Shown here piece after piece: positions 8,284-16,241 of a DNA stretch of 64,000 nucleotides. The notes below the pieces were generated by a model. The model searched no databases. It saw only the letters and a program-made list of their open reading frames with translations, and was not told the DNA's origin. Source of the DNA: RHKX01 sp046330285 (GTDB lineage Bacteria; Actinomycetota; Thermoleophilia; Solirubrobacterales; 70-9); contig JAXLSX010000008.1 in assembly GCA_046330285.1 (NCBI GenBank), positions 1 to 64,000 on the forward strand, given 5' to 3'. The position numbers and the translations under genes were made by a program. Each line of letters begins with the position of its first letter. Position 1 is the stretch's first letter.

Positions 8284-9566
8284 CCGACGATCCGATCGAC
8301 GAGCTCGGCCGGCGGAACCCGGTGCGGCCCGACGACATCGAGGCGACGCTCAGCGATGCCGACCGCGCTCGGCTGCTCGCGGTCGCCCGCGCGAGCGATC
8401 CGGAAGCGACGACCACGCCTCGTGACGCCTCCCGGTGGCGCCGGCGCCGGCTCTTCGGTCTCGCGGCAGCTGGGCTCGCGATCGCCTTCACCCTGATCGT
8501 GATTCTCGGCGGCAGCGGGACCGGCCCGGTCGAGGAGCCCGCCTTCGCGCAGGCCGCCATCGCCGTCGCCGAGGGCAATCCTCGCCTCCTCGTCGAGGCC
8601 GACGGTTGGTCCGTCGACAACGCGGGCGAGTTCGAGGTCGACCAGGGCAACATCGACTTCGTCAACGGCGACGAGAGCCTGCGGATCGACTGGGGCGACG
8701 CTCGCTACTACTCCGAGCCCGAGGCGCCGAAGCAGGGGTTCGGCGTCTGGTCGCGACCCAAGGAGACGAGCTGCTCGGTCGAGGCAGACGAGGGGGAGAG
8801 CATTCCGAAGGACGAACGGAGCGGCATGATCGTCACCGAGGAGGGCGAGCGGATTCCCCTCCGTCTCGCAGACTGCGACACCCGCTACCGCGTCAGTGAA
8901 GTCTCGTTCCTGGGACAGCGGGTGCTGGTGGCCGAGAACCAGCAGCTGATCGACGGCGAGGAACCGGTGTCCAGCTTCGACCTGCAACTGCCGCCTTCGA
9001 AAGGCATCTTCGTCTCGATCAACGCGTCCGGAATGTCGGCCGATCGCTTCTACGACGTCCTCGGATCGGTTCAGCCGACCGACGTCGACACCTGGCTGGC
9101 GGCGTTGCCCGACGACATCGTGCGGCCGGTCGACCGGCCTGAGATCGTCGCCGGGATGTTGGAGGGCCTGCCGGTCCCGCCCGAGGTCGACACCGACGCG
9201 CTCGAGCAGGAGGCCGGTGCTCTCGATCGCTACCAGCTCGGCGCGAAGGTCAGCGGCGGGGTCGCCTGTGCTTGGCTCGACCGCTGGGCCGAAGGCGTCC
9301 GGACCGGCGACGACGCCGTGATGGCGGAGGCGACCGAGGCGATGTCAAGCTCGCGCGACTGGCCGATCCTGAAGGAGATGGCGAAGGAGGGCGGATACGC
9401 GCAGGTGGTCTGGGAGTACGCGCGGGATATGGAGAACGACGACCGCGAAGCGCTCCTCGGCAGTGCCGGGACCGAGACGATCGACGACAAGACCTACGAG
9501 GTGGGGCCGAGTTACGCGACCGGGCTCGGCTGCGACTCGGAGAAGCGGACGCTTCGCGAGGAGTAA
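8280..9566 (+). CDS. Membrane protein, probable anti-sigma partner of the ECF factor
   Basis: A 428-residue protein with a cytoplasmic N-terminus of about 55 residues rich in Asp and Arg, one membrane helix at about 56-78 ('LFGLAAAGLAIAFTLIVILGG') and a large extracytoplasmic domain of about 350 residues. It starts at the ATG overlapping the sigma stop (ATGA), so the two are coupled. Topology and position fit an anti-sigma factor, yet the N-terminal part has no HxxxCxxC zinc site and the outer domain is unusually long. The outer domain has four to five cysteines and many acidic residues. No family name is offered for it; the anti-sigma role is inference from context. Confidence 0.7.
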   Translation: MTDDPIDELGRRNPVRPDDIEATLSDADRARLLAVARASDPEATTTPRDASRWRRRRLFGLAAAGLAIAFTLIVILGGSGTGPVEEPAFAQAAIAVAEGNPRLLVEADGWSVDNAGEFEVDQGNIDFVNGDESLRIDWGDARYYSEPEAPKQGFGVWSRPKETSCSVEADEGESIPKDERSGMIVTEEGERIPLRLADCDTRYRVSEVSFLGQRVLVAENQQLIDGEEPVSSFDLQLPPSKGIFVSINASGMSADRFYDVLGSVQPTDVDTWLAALPDDIVRPVDRPEIVAGMLEGLPVPPEVDTDALEQEAGALDRYQLGAKVSGGVACAWLDRWAEGVRTGDDAVMAEATEAMSSSRDWPILKEMAKEGGYAQVVWEYARDMENDDREALLGSAGTETIDDKTYEVGPSYATGLGCDSEKRTLREE

Positions 9567-9572
9567 AGGGGA

Positions 9573-9691
9573 CCCGGGATCGGTCCCGGGACGTGCAGAC
9601 GAGTCGCCCGCAGCAGCAACTGAATCGGGGCGACCCGTCCGCGACAGCCGGATCTGCTTCGAAACCGGACCCGAGGGAGAGGGCCGGGTCC
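9573..9691. other. Two GC-rich inverted repeats between convergent genes
   Basis: Two perfect hairpins lie in the 215-nt gap between convergent genes. The first is CCCGGGA-TCGG-TCCCGGG at 9573-9590. The second is GGACCCG...CGGGTCC at 9667-9691, with an 11-nt loop. Neither has a T-rich tail, so they are not classical rho-independent terminators, but they may slow or end transcription from both sides. The rest of the gap shows nothing else recognisable. Confidence 0.45.
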
Positions 9692-9781
9692 CTGTGACGA
9701 ACCGCCTGACGGGCGCTCGGTACCCCGAATCCCAGATGCCCAAACATCGCGTCCCACTTGACGCGGCTCGGGGTCAGTCGA

Positions 9782-10600
9782 TTAGAGGCCGTCGAGGAAC
9801 TCGAGCACGGCGGCGGTGCTGGTCTCCGGAGCGTCGGCGAAGACGAAGTGCCCGGCGTCCGCGACGACCTCGAGCTGCGAACCGGGGATCTCCCGGTGGA
9901 AGCGATGGGCGCCGGCGACCGGCGAGAACTCGTCGTTCTCGCCCCAGAGGATCAGCGTCGGCAGCCCGAGCCGCGCGAGCGCGCCCTCATAGGGGGCGAG
10001 CTTCTCGAAGTCGCCGGAGCGATACATCTCGAGGATCGCCTGCTGACCGGCCGCCGTCCCGAGAGACTTCCAGTAGGCGTCGATCGCCTCCTCCTCCATC
10101 GCCGGCGAGACGGCGTTCATCAGCCCGCCGAATGACTCGCGGGTCATCGCCTCGACGAGCTCTTCACCGGTTCCTGGTGTCCGCAGGGCCGCCGCCATGC
10201 CGTGCCAGTTGCCATCAGGGAAGAAGCCGGAGTCGGCGATCACCAGTGCGGCGACCCGCTCTGGGTGATCGCACGCCCAGCGGAGCCCGATCAACCCGCC
10301 CCAGTCGTGTGCGACGAGGACGACCGGTGGCAGCTCGAGTTCGGTGACGAAACCGTCGACGGCTTCGACCAGTCGCTCCCATGTGGCCGGCGGATCGGCC
10401 GGCGAGTCGCCGCTGCCCGGCATGTCCGGCGCGTAGCCGCGGTGGCCCGCGTCGGCCGCCGCCTCGAGCAGGCCGCGCCACATGAACGAGTTCTCGGGGA
10501 AGCCGTGCAGGCAGAGGAGGGGAGGGCCCTGGGTCTCGCCGGCGGGCACGCCTTCGCCGTAGGCCAGCGCCGAGGTCCGTCCGGCGCCGAGCGGGCTCAC
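9782..10600 (-). CDS. Alpha/beta hydrolase, epoxide hydrolase/haloalkane dehalogenase type
   Basis: A 272-residue alpha/beta hydrolase with an Asp nucleophile. The oxyanion motif is 'HGFPENSFMW' (about residues 32-41), the nucleophile elbow 'VAHDWGG' puts D99 and W100 in place, a helical cap runs from about 130 to 210, the acid lies near 'LWGENDEF', and the base is H251 in 'DAGHFVFADAP'. HGFPE plus HDWG is typical of epoxide hydrolases; haloalkane dehalogenases usually have Asn after HG, here Phe. The start is GTG at 10600, overlapping the stop of the upstream PI-PLC gene (GTGA); longer in-frame starts run deep into that gene. Co-translation with the PLC is likely. The natural substrate is unknown. 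Confidence 0.88.
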   Translation of the reverse strand: MSPLGAGRTSALAYGEGVPAGETQGPPLLCLHGFPENSFMWRGLLEAAADAGHRGYAPDMPGSGDSPADPPATWERLVEAVDGFVTELELPPVVLVAHDWGGLIGLRWACDHPERVAALVIADSGFFPDGNWHGMAAALRTPGTGEELVEAMTRESFGGLMNAVSPAMEEEAIDAYWKSLGTAAGQQAILEMYRSGDFEKLAPYEGALARLGLPTLILWGENDEFSPVAGAHRFHREIPGSQLEVVADAGHFVFADAPETSTAAVLEFLDGL

Positions 10601-11565
10601 GGCCCGGGCGTCTGGGCTGCGATCGCGTTGAGGTCGCGGACCGCCCCGATCAGGTCGCCTGCCGTGATCTGGTCCGCCGCGATCAGCGAGGGAAGCCGGC
10701 CGCGGACCTCGGCGCACTTCTCGGCCCGGCCGACGAGGACGCTGCGGGCGTTGACCTCAGCCGACCTCTCGAAGTCAGGCTTGGCCGGCGCCGTCGGCGG
10801 TGACCAGTGGTTCATCAGGAACATCGAGCCGGTGACGTCGCCGCGGTTCGGGCCGCAGCTCTGGGCCCAGTTCGAGGGATCCGTGAGCTGCTCCTGGTTC
10901 GGGAACGTGTAGGGCGTCTCCTGGAGGATCCCCTGGTAGGTCCGGTGGTACCAGTCGTAGTTGCCGGCGTCGTTGTCGGCGAGCATCACGACCTGCTGGC
11001 GTGACTCGATCATCTGCCGCAGCGTCGGCCACTCGTCGGTGGGGCCGCGGTAGACGTAGTCCATCAGGCCGCTGCGCTGTACCGCCCGTGCCCAGGCGGC
11101 CGGCCGGATGTAGTCCTCGTTGTCGATCAATATGACGTTGTTGGGCCGGTTCCGTAGGAACTTGCGGATCTGCCGCAGCATCGGGGCCAGGCGGGAGGAG
11201 CCGAGCTGGCAGTAGACGTGGCAGAAGTAGGTCCGTGCATCGGGATTGTCGGCGTTCGAGTTCGAGACGATCCCGTTCTCGCCCTCGACCCCGTAATAGG
11301 TGTCGACGAGGAAGCCGCGGATCCCGAAGCGGAGCTGATCGGGGATCGCGATCGACTGGTTCGGCAGCACCCAGCCGAGCGACGCCGTCGACATCGCGTT
11401 GTGGGCGCCGGCGAGCACGACCTCGTTGAAGGGCTGATCGCAGAGCACCTTCTGGCCGTTGCAACGCTCGATCTTGGCCTCCGCCGTGGCCGCGAACATC
11501 GCGCCGGCGAAAACGGCCGCGAACGCGGCGAGCAGCGCGAATCGACGGGTCCGGGACGAGTCCAT
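10597..11565 (-). CDS. Secreted PI-PLC X-domain-like phosphodiesterase
   Basis: A 322-residue exported protein with a signal peptide at about residues 1-30 (cut near 'ATAEA'). The body resembles the catalytic barrel of bacterial phosphatidylinositol-specific phospholipase C. H55 in 'AGAHNAMS' and H116 in 'TYFCHVYC' fit the two catalytic histidines and D88 in 'GFLVDTYY' the acidic partner. Cysteines at 35 and 42, and 115 and 119, may form disulfides. ATG at 11565 is chosen over the upstream ATG because it starts the Arg-rich head of the signal peptide. The product would cleave a phosphodiester headgroup outside the cell, though the substrate is not evident. The following hydrolase gene overlaps by 4 nt. 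Confidence 0.85.
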   Translation of the reverse strand: MDSSRTRRFALLAAFAAVFAGAMFAATAEAKIERCNGQKVLCDQPFNEVVLAGAHNAMSTASLGWVLPNQSIAIPDQLRFGIRGFLVDTYYGVEGENGIVSNSNADNPDARTYFCHVYCQLGSSRLAPMLRQIRKFLRNRPNNVILIDNEDYIRPAAWARAVQRSGLMDYVYRGPTDEWPTLRQMIESRQQVVMLADNDAGNYDWYHRTYQGILQETPYTFPNQEQLTDPSNWAQSCGPNRGDVTGSMFLMNHWSPPTAPAKPDFERSAEVNARSVLVGRAEKCAEVRGRLPSLIAADQITAGDLIGAVRDLNAIAAQTPGP

Positions 11566-11608
11566 GGCCGCGCACCCTACCTCCGCCGACGACTGCCGCA
11601 CAAGCGGG

Positions 11609-11614
11609 TACCCT
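11609..11614 (+). promoter_or_regulatory. -10 box (TACCCT) of the tRNA-Cys gene
   Basis: TACCCT ends 12 nt before the mature tRNA-Cys end, the same layout as for the other two tRNA genes in the window. The -35 is not clear. Confidence 0.4.
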
Positions 11615-11626
11615 TGCCGTCGCTCT

Positions 11627-11697
11627 GGCGCCTTGGCGGAGTGGCTACGCAGCGGCCTGCAAAGCCGTTTACACCGGTTCGACTCCGGTAGGCGCCT
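11627..11697 (+). tRNA. tRNA-Cys (GCA)
   Basis: A complete 71-nt cloverleaf. The acceptor GGCGCCT pairs with AGGCGCC, the anticodon stem GCGGC/GCCGT encloses loop CTGCAAA with anticodon GCA, and the T arm is ACCGG-TTCGACT-CCGGT. The discriminator base is T, as usual for Cys, and CCA is not encoded. Confidence 0.97.
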
Positions 11698-11712
11698 CTA
11701 GCGGAATGGGAT

Positions 11713-12171
11713 CTAGCCGGAGACCTCGATCTTGCAGCGTCCCCCGGGTTGCGGGGTCACGGTGACGGTCTTCGCGGCTCCGTGCTTGACGCTGACCCCG
11801 TGGGAGCAGATCGACGCGTTCGGGCTATAGATCTCACATTTCGGACCGTTGCAGTCGCTGTTTCTGCCGAGGCGACGCACGTCCAGGATGTATCCGTGCC
11901 GCATCGAGCCACCGGATTCGTAGGTGAAGACCGTGCTTCTCTCCGTCGGGTCGGCAACCCGTCCCTTCGTCGCGATCGCGTCGGTCGGCTCGATCAGGAC
12001 GACCCCGGCCGGCCGGTGACCGGCGGACGCTTTTCCGTTCCAGCGGACCGTGAGGCTCGTTGTCCGTTCGTCGTCGCGGATCACGGTGTGGCTCTGATCG
12101 TCGCCGTCGTCGCCACAGCCTGCCGCTGAGCTGAGCGCCGCGAGGACGAGTAAGGAGATCACGCCGCGCAT
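11713..12171 (-). CDS. Putative lipoprotein of unknown function
   Basis: A 152-residue protein with a lipoprotein signal peptide; the lipobox is 'SAAGC' with the modified cysteine at about residue 19, followed by an Asp-rich stretch. The mature part has four further cysteines, two in 'DCNGPKCEIYSPNASIC', and a beta-rich pattern ending 'GGRCKIEVSG'. No family is recognised. It is a single gene between the tRNA-Cys gene and a cytochrome c gene on the same strand. Expected to sit on the outer face of the cytoplasmic membrane. Confidence 0.75.
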   Translation of the reverse strand: MRGVISLLVLAALSSAAGCGDDGDDQSHTVIRDDERTTSLTVRWNGKASAGHRPAGVVLIEPTDAIATKGRVADPTERSTVFTYESGGSMRHGYILDVRRLGRNSDCNGPKCEIYSPNASICSHGVSVKHGAAKTVTVTPQPGGRCKIEVSG

Positions 12172-12215
12172 CTACTGGAACTACGGATGACTCCGGCAAC
12201 CGTCACGAACGCATC

Positions 12216-12620
12216 CTAGGAACCGGTGCCCAGCCAGGCGAGGAATGACACGAGGTCCTCGAACTTCTGCGGCTCCTTCTGCTTCATCGCTTGGTAGCTG
12301 GGCATGATCCCCGGCCCCGCGATCACCGCCTTCGCGAGCTGTGCCTGGGTCAGCTCGGTCCCGATGTCAGTGAGTTCGGGCCCTGGGCCGTTGTTGCCCG
12401 ACCTGCCGATCCGGTGGCAGGCCAGGCAGGCGGACTGGGCCGCTACGAGCCTTCCTGGCTCGAGCTCGGGTGGAACGGCAATATCGATCTCCGCCGGTGC
12501 TTTCGAGCCGATCGTTGTCGAGGGCGGCGGAGCGGGCTCGGAATCGCCGCCGCCACAGCCGGCCGCAGCCGTCGCGATCAACCCCGCGCTCACGAGGGCA
12601 ACGGCGTGGCGCCTGAGCAT
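12216..12620 (-). CDS. Lipoprotein c-type cytochrome
   Basis: A 134-residue monohaem cytochrome c tethered by lipid. The signal peptide ends in the lipobox 'AAGC' with C22. A Pro-rich linker leads to the haem site C65-L-A-C68-H69, and M106 in 'GPGIMPSY' is the probable sixth ligand. The fold length (about 80 residues) fits class I cytochrome c. ATG at 12620 is preferred to upstream ATGs because GAGGGGG stands 4 nt before it. No oxidase or reductase gene is nearby, so the electron partner is unknown. The gene is divergent from 12696 with a 75-nt shared upstream region. Confidence 0.9.
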   Translation of the reverse strand: MLRRHAVALVSAGLIATAAAGCGGGDSEPAPPPSTTIGSKAPAEIDIAVPPELEPGRLVAAQSACLACHRIGRSGNNGPGPELTDIGTELTQAQLAKAVIAGPGIMPSYQAMKQKEPQKFEDLVSFLAWLGTGS

Positions 12621-12662
12621 CGTTCCCCCTCGCATATCCGCAGTATCCACCGCCCTGCGAAA

Positions 12663-12668
12663 TAGGAT
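12663..12668 (+). promoter_or_regulatory. Putative -10 box (TAGGAT)
   Basis: TAGGAT lies 27 nt before the ATG at 12696, leaving room for a short leader with a ribosome binding site (GGGAGGCG just before the ATG). It lies inside the divergent region shared with the cytochrome gene. Confidence 0.35.
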
Positions 12669-12695
12669 GCCGTTGAACTTCGAACGGGAGGCGAG

Positions 12696-13043
12696 ATGGG
12701 ATCGATGAGGAGAACCGCTGCGACCCTAGTTGGGTTGATGGCCACCGGTGCGCTGCTTGGCGCGAGCGGTGCCGGCGCGCTTCCGAAGGACGCGAAGATC
12801 CACGACATCACGCTGAAGACGACCAAGAACAACTACGTGATGAAGGTCGACGCCTACGCCGACACCGTGCTCGTCTTCGACTGGCCGCGCAAGGACATCG
12901 AGGCGAAGGAGAAGTCGAGCGGCATCTTCACCATCCTCCGCCCGAGTTCAGGCCCGCGGTGCAAGCACCTTCAGGTCGTCGCCTATTCGCGCGGCAACCA
13001 CGCCAAGGACGAGGTCGAGAAGAAGTTCTGCTGGAACAGCTGA
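12696..13043 (+). CDS. Small secreted protein of unknown function
   Basis: A 115-residue protein with a clear signal peptide (about 1-29, cut near 'AGALP'). The mature 86 residues are Lys-rich and charged and carry two cysteines ('PRCKHLQ' and 'KKFCWNS'), which may form one disulfide. No family is recognised. The start has a good ribosome binding site (GGGAGG). Single gene, divergent from the cytochrome c. Confidence 0.75.
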   Translation: MGSMRRTAATLVGLMATGALLGASGAGALPKDAKIHDITLKTTKNNYVMKVDAYADTVLVFDWPRKDIEAKEKSSGIFTILRPSSGPRCKHLQVVAYSRGNHAKDEVEKKFCWNS

Positions 13044-13138
13044 CGAGCCGGCTTGGCCGGGCCGATTAGTTTCCGCAGCGGGCCGGGTCTCAGCCCCCGA
13101 ACCCACGGCCGCAGGGGCCGGCAATCCGAGGAGGACTC

Positions 13139-13780
13139 ATGAGCAGGCTCAGGTGCCACATCTCAATCTCGCTTGACGGCTACGTCGCCGGCCCGAACCA
13201 GAGCGAGGAGAACCCGCTCGGCGAGGGCGGCGAGGGCCTGCACGAATGGGTGACCTCTCTGGCGGCGTGGCGCGAGACCCACGAGCTCGAGGGCGGTGCC
13301 GAGAACGAGAACACGCGGATCGTCGAGGAGGCGAGGGAGAACATCGGCGCGGCGGTGATGGGCAGGAACATGTTCGGCCCGCCGGCCGGCGGGCCCTGGG
13401 ACGACGAGTGGAAGGGCTGGTGGGGTGACGATCCGCCGTACCACTACGACGTCTACGTCATCACCCATCACCCGCGCGATCCGCTGGTGATGGAGGGCGG
13501 GACCACGTTCCACTTCGTGACCGAGGGGATCGAGTCGGCGCTGGAGCAGGCGAAGGCTTCAGCGGGCGGCAAGGACGTGATGGCCTGGGGCGGCGGTCAG
13601 ACCATCTCCGAGTACCTGGCGGCCGGACTGGTCGACGAGCTCGAGCTCCACGTGGTCCCGATCGTGCTCGGCGGCGGCGCGAGCCTCTGGAGCGAACTCG
13701 AGGGTCCGACGCAGTTCGAGCTCGTCCGCGTGGTCGAAGCAGCGGGCGTCACCCACCTCAAGTATTGGACTACAGACTGA
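13139..13780 (+). CDS. Dihydrofolate reductase family protein (RibD C-terminal domain)
   Basis: A 213-residue protein of the RibD_C/DHFR-like fold. The start 'LRCHISISLDGYVAGPNQS' and the NADPH-site region 'GKDVMAWGGGQTISEYLAAGLVDELELHVVPIVLGGG' (about 140-180) are characteristic. These stand-alone proteins reduce unknown substrates and are distinct from FolA and from the riboflavin enzyme. ATG at 13139 has GAGGAGG 5 nt ahead. Single gene; a GNAT acetyltransferase follows 21 nt later with its own -10 box. Confidence 0.9.
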   Translation: MSRLRCHISISLDGYVAGPNQSEENPLGEGGEGLHEWVTSLAAWRETHELEGGAENENTRIVEEARENIGAAVMGRNMFGPPAGGPWDDEWKGWWGDDPPYHYDVYVITHHPRDPLVMEGGTTFHFVTEGIESALEQAKASAGGKDVMAWGGGQTISEYLAAGLVDELELHVVPIVLGGGASLWSELEGPTQFELVRVVEAAGVTHLKYWTTD

Positions 13781-13788
13781 GGCTGACC

Positions 13789-13794
13789 TAGCCT
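13789..13794 (+). promoter_or_regulatory. Putative -10 box (TAGCCT), leaderless promoter
   Basis: TAGCCT ends 7 nt before the ATG at 13802 with no ribosome binding site between them, fitting a leaderless transcript. Confidence 0.5.
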
Positions 13795-13801
13795 GGGACC
13801 G

Positions 13802-14386
13802 ATGGAAGCCCGGGTCGCAACGAAGGCCGACCTCGAGCCGGTCACGCAGCTGCTGACCGACGCGTTCGCGACCGACCCGCTGTGGAGCTGGGCATATCCG
13901 GATCGGGCCGACATGGAGCGGTGGTGGCGCCTCCACGTCGAGAGCGCCCTTCGCTTCCCTTGGACGTGGGTGCTCGGCGACTTCGCCGCGGTGGCGGTCT
14001 GGATCCCACCGGGCGAGTCGGAGCTGAGCCAGAAAGGGGAGGCCCGGGTCGAGTCGCTGGTCGGCGAGCTCGCCGGATCGCGTGCGCCCGAGATCCTCGA
14101 GCTGCTTCAGCGGTTCGAGGCTGCCCACCCCGCCGCGGGCCCGCCGCACTATTACCTGACGCTGCTCGGCGCCGATCCGGCCAGGCGGGGCAACGGCCAC
14201 GGCATGGCGCTCCTCGAGCATTGCCTGGGGCTGGTCGACGAGAAGGGGCTCCCGGCTTACCTCGAATCGAGCAACCCCGGCAACGACCCGCGCTACGAGC
14301 GGCGCGGGTTCCGTCGCGTCGGCGGCTTCAACCGTCCCGACGAGCAGATGACGGTCTCGACGATGTGGCGGGAAGCCCGCGTCTAG
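13802..14386 (+). CDS. GNAT family N-acetyltransferase
   Basis: A 194-residue acetyltransferase. It opens with the typical first strand 'EARVATKADLEPVTQLLTDAF', and the acetyl-CoA loop is 'ADPARRGNGHGMALLEHCL' (about residues 126-144), matching the R/Q-x-x-G-x-G/A signature. The following strand 'LPAYLESSNPGNDPRYERRGF' is also typical. The acceptor substrate is unknown. Its TAG abuts the stop of the convergent gene at 14387 without any gap. Confidence 0.9.
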   Translation: MEARVATKADLEPVTQLLTDAFATDPLWSWAYPDRADMERWWRLHVESALRFPWTWVLGDFAAVAVWIPPGESELSQKGEARVESLVGELAGSRAPEILELLQRFEAAHPAAGPPHYYLTLLGADPARRGNGHGMALLEHCLGLVDEKGLPAYLESSNPGNDPRYERRGFRRVGGFNRPDEQMTVSTMWREARV

Positions 14387-15646
14387 TCAGTCGACGACCC
14401 GGAACCGCAGACCCGCGCGCTCGAAGCGCGGGACCGACCCGGTGCCGAGGGCCGCGGCCGGGGTCAGGCAGCCGAGGGAGTTCGCGGCCGGCTCATGCTC
14501 GGAAAGGATGAGCCCGGCTTCGCCGATCATCTTCGCCGTCGTCAGATAACCGGGGTGGCCGTCGGCCTCGACCTCCACCTCGATGCGGTGCTCGCCGGTG
14601 GTGGCGCCCTCGACCCGCATCGACCACTGCCAGTCCTCGAGGCGGTCGGCCGCAGGGCCGGCACCGGAGTCGGGCAGGACGCGGCCGAGCACTGAACTGA
14701 TCCGGCGCTTCGCCGAGGGACCGGCGAGCAGGGTTCGCCGCATGCCGGCCTGGACAGCCGACAAGGCCCCGGCAGCCGCGAGCCTGGCCGGCAGGGTCAC
14801 CGGGCCGCCGTCGAGAGCCATGCCCTCGCGATAGCGGAAGGGCGGGGGAGGGTCAGCGGTCGCCGTGATCTCCGCCGTCCGCTGGATCACCGCCGGGTTG
14901 ATGAACGCCGCCGGCGTCATCGGTGCGATCACTGTCGACCCCTCGCGGCGGACGCCGATCTCGATCGGGCTGGTCTCGCGGACGAGCATCGCTCGCGCCG
15001 GGTCGTCGACCAGTGCCGCCGGGTCGGCAGCGACGGCCGAGTCGGGATCGGCCGTGACCTCGACCATGCTCTGGCTCGTCCCACCGGAGACGCCGTCGGA
15101 GGGGCGGGGGATTCCCGGCGGCATCTTCACCCGCACCTCGAGATCGACCGCCACCAGCTCCTCGCCCCACCGGGCTCGCGCGGCCTCGGCGGCCATCAGC
15201 ACCGCGAGGTCGGGAGGGAGCACTTCGAAGCCCGCGACCTGGACGATGGCGACGCCGCGGGCGCGGGCCGGTTCGCCGAAGTCCCGGAGGATGCCGCGGA
15301 CGAACGGGATTTCACCGCTCAGGTCGAAGTAGTGAGCGCCCTCCTCGACGCAGGCGGCGATCACCGGTCGGGCATGCCGGGTGTAGGGGCCGACGAGGTT
15401 GAGCACGACCCGGGCCCGCGCCGCGAGCGCCCGAAGCGACTCCTCGTCGCCCGTGTCGGCAGCGATCTTCTCGGCGCCGGCGACGCCGACGTCGAGCAGG
15501 ACCCGCTCGAGCTTGTCGGGATCGCGACCGGCCGCCGCCCAGGTGAACCCGTCCTCGAGCGAGCGTTCGTTCAGGTGAGCGGCCACGCGCCGACCGGTGA
15601 CACCAGTGCCTCCGAGGACGACGACTGCGAGATCCTTGCCGGCCAT
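14387..15646 (-). CDS. Saccharopine dehydrogenase NADP-binding domain protein (enoyl reductase-like)
   Basis: A 419-residue cytosolic oxidoreductase. The N-terminus has a Rossmann motif 'VVLGGTGVTGRRVAAHL' (about 9-25), followed by 'AAAGRDPDKLERVL' and 'VLNLVGPYTRHARPVI', both hallmarks of the saccharopine dehydrogenase-like family. The actinobacterial member Rv2953 acts as a trans enoyl reductase in lipid synthesis, but a lysine pathway role is not implied here and no lipid synthase is nearby. Length (about 410) fits. Convergent end-to-end with the GNAT gene. Confidence 0.86.
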   Translation of the reverse strand: MAGKDLAVVVLGGTGVTGRRVAAHLNERSLEDGFTWAAAGRDPDKLERVLLDVGVAGAEKIAADTGDEESLRALAARARVVLNLVGPYTRHARPVIAACVEEGAHYFDLSGEIPFVRGILRDFGEPARARGVAIVQVAGFEVLPPDLAVLMAAEAARARWGEELVAVDLEVRVKMPPGIPRPSDGVSGGTSQSMVEVTADPDSAVAADPAALVDDPARAMLVRETSPIEIGVRREGSTVIAPMTPAAFINPAVIQRTAEITATADPPPPFRYREGMALDGGPVTLPARLAAAGALSAVQAGMRRTLLAGPSAKRRISSVLGRVLPDSGAGPAADRLEDWQWSMRVEGATTGEHRIEVEVEADGHPGYLTTAKMIGEAGLILSEHEPAANSLGCLTPAAALGTGSVPRFERAGLRFRVVD

Positions 15647-15732
15647 GGACGCAGCCTATGGCCGTCGCCGTCTCATGCAAGTCCGAGATCGGTCCACGTG
15701 GATTACCGGCATTCGGATTCCAAGGTGATCGC

Positions 15733-15738
15733 TAAGAT
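15733..15738 (+). promoter_or_regulatory. Putative -10 box (TAAGAT), leaderless promoter
   Basis: TAAGAT ends 8 nt before the ATG at 15747 and no ribosome binding site is present. Confidence 0.45.
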
Positions 15739-15746
15739 CCCGCGCC

Positions 15747-16118
15747 ATGAAACGGGCATCCATTCTTCTCACGGTCATCGCAGCGCTGGCGCTGCTCTCC
15801 TTCTCGATCGCGGCCTGCGGCGGTGGCGACGACACCGGCACCGCGCCGGAGGTCACGAGCCTCGAGTCGTCCACGACGGAAATCGATCCGGCCGACATCC
15901 AGCCCTACCCGGAGGCCGTCAAGGCCGAGTTCCTCAAGTCCTGCGGCAAGTCGTCGGGAGGAGAGAAGTCACTGTGCGAATGCATCTTGACGGCATACGA
16001 GGAGACGCTCCCGCTCGAGATGTACCAGAAGGTGACCGACCCGAAGCCGGGTCAGGCGCCGCCCGCGGTGCCGCAGGCGACCCAGGATGCGGCCAACGCC
16101 TGCGTGTCCAACGGATAG
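15747..16118 (+). CDS. Small lipoprotein of unknown function
   Basis: A 123-residue protein with a lipobox 'SIAACGGGDD' near residue 25. The mature part has a Thr/Ser-rich linker (about 30-48) and a compact domain with three cysteines in 'LKSCGKSSGGEKSLCECIL' and one near the end ('ANACVSNG'), so two disulfides are possible. The layout, a lipid anchor, linker and small four-cysteine helical domain, is common among unnamed actinobacterial lipoproteins. Function not recognised. Confidence 0.76.
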   Translation: MKRASILLTVIAALALLSFSIAACGGGDDTGTAPEVTSLESSTTEIDPADIQPYPEAVKAEFLKSCGKSSGGEKSLCECILTAYEETLPLEMYQKVTDPKPGQAPPAVPQATQDAANACVSNG

Positions 16119-16176
16119 CAACATTGCCGGTGCAAGGCCGGAATGCATAAGTGGCACAGATTTCTCCGGAATCGGT

Positions 16177-16182
16177 TAACGT
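16177..16182 (+). promoter_or_regulatory. Putative -10 box (TAACGT)
   Basis: TAACGT lies 59 nt before the ATG at 16242 and would give a leader of about 50 nt that includes the strong GGAGGAG ribosome binding site. No clear -35. Confidence 0.3.
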
Positions 16183-16241
16183 GCGATTGTCGTCCATACC
16201 GGACGGCCGTTTCGTTCCCACGTACGGAGGAGAAATCCGAA

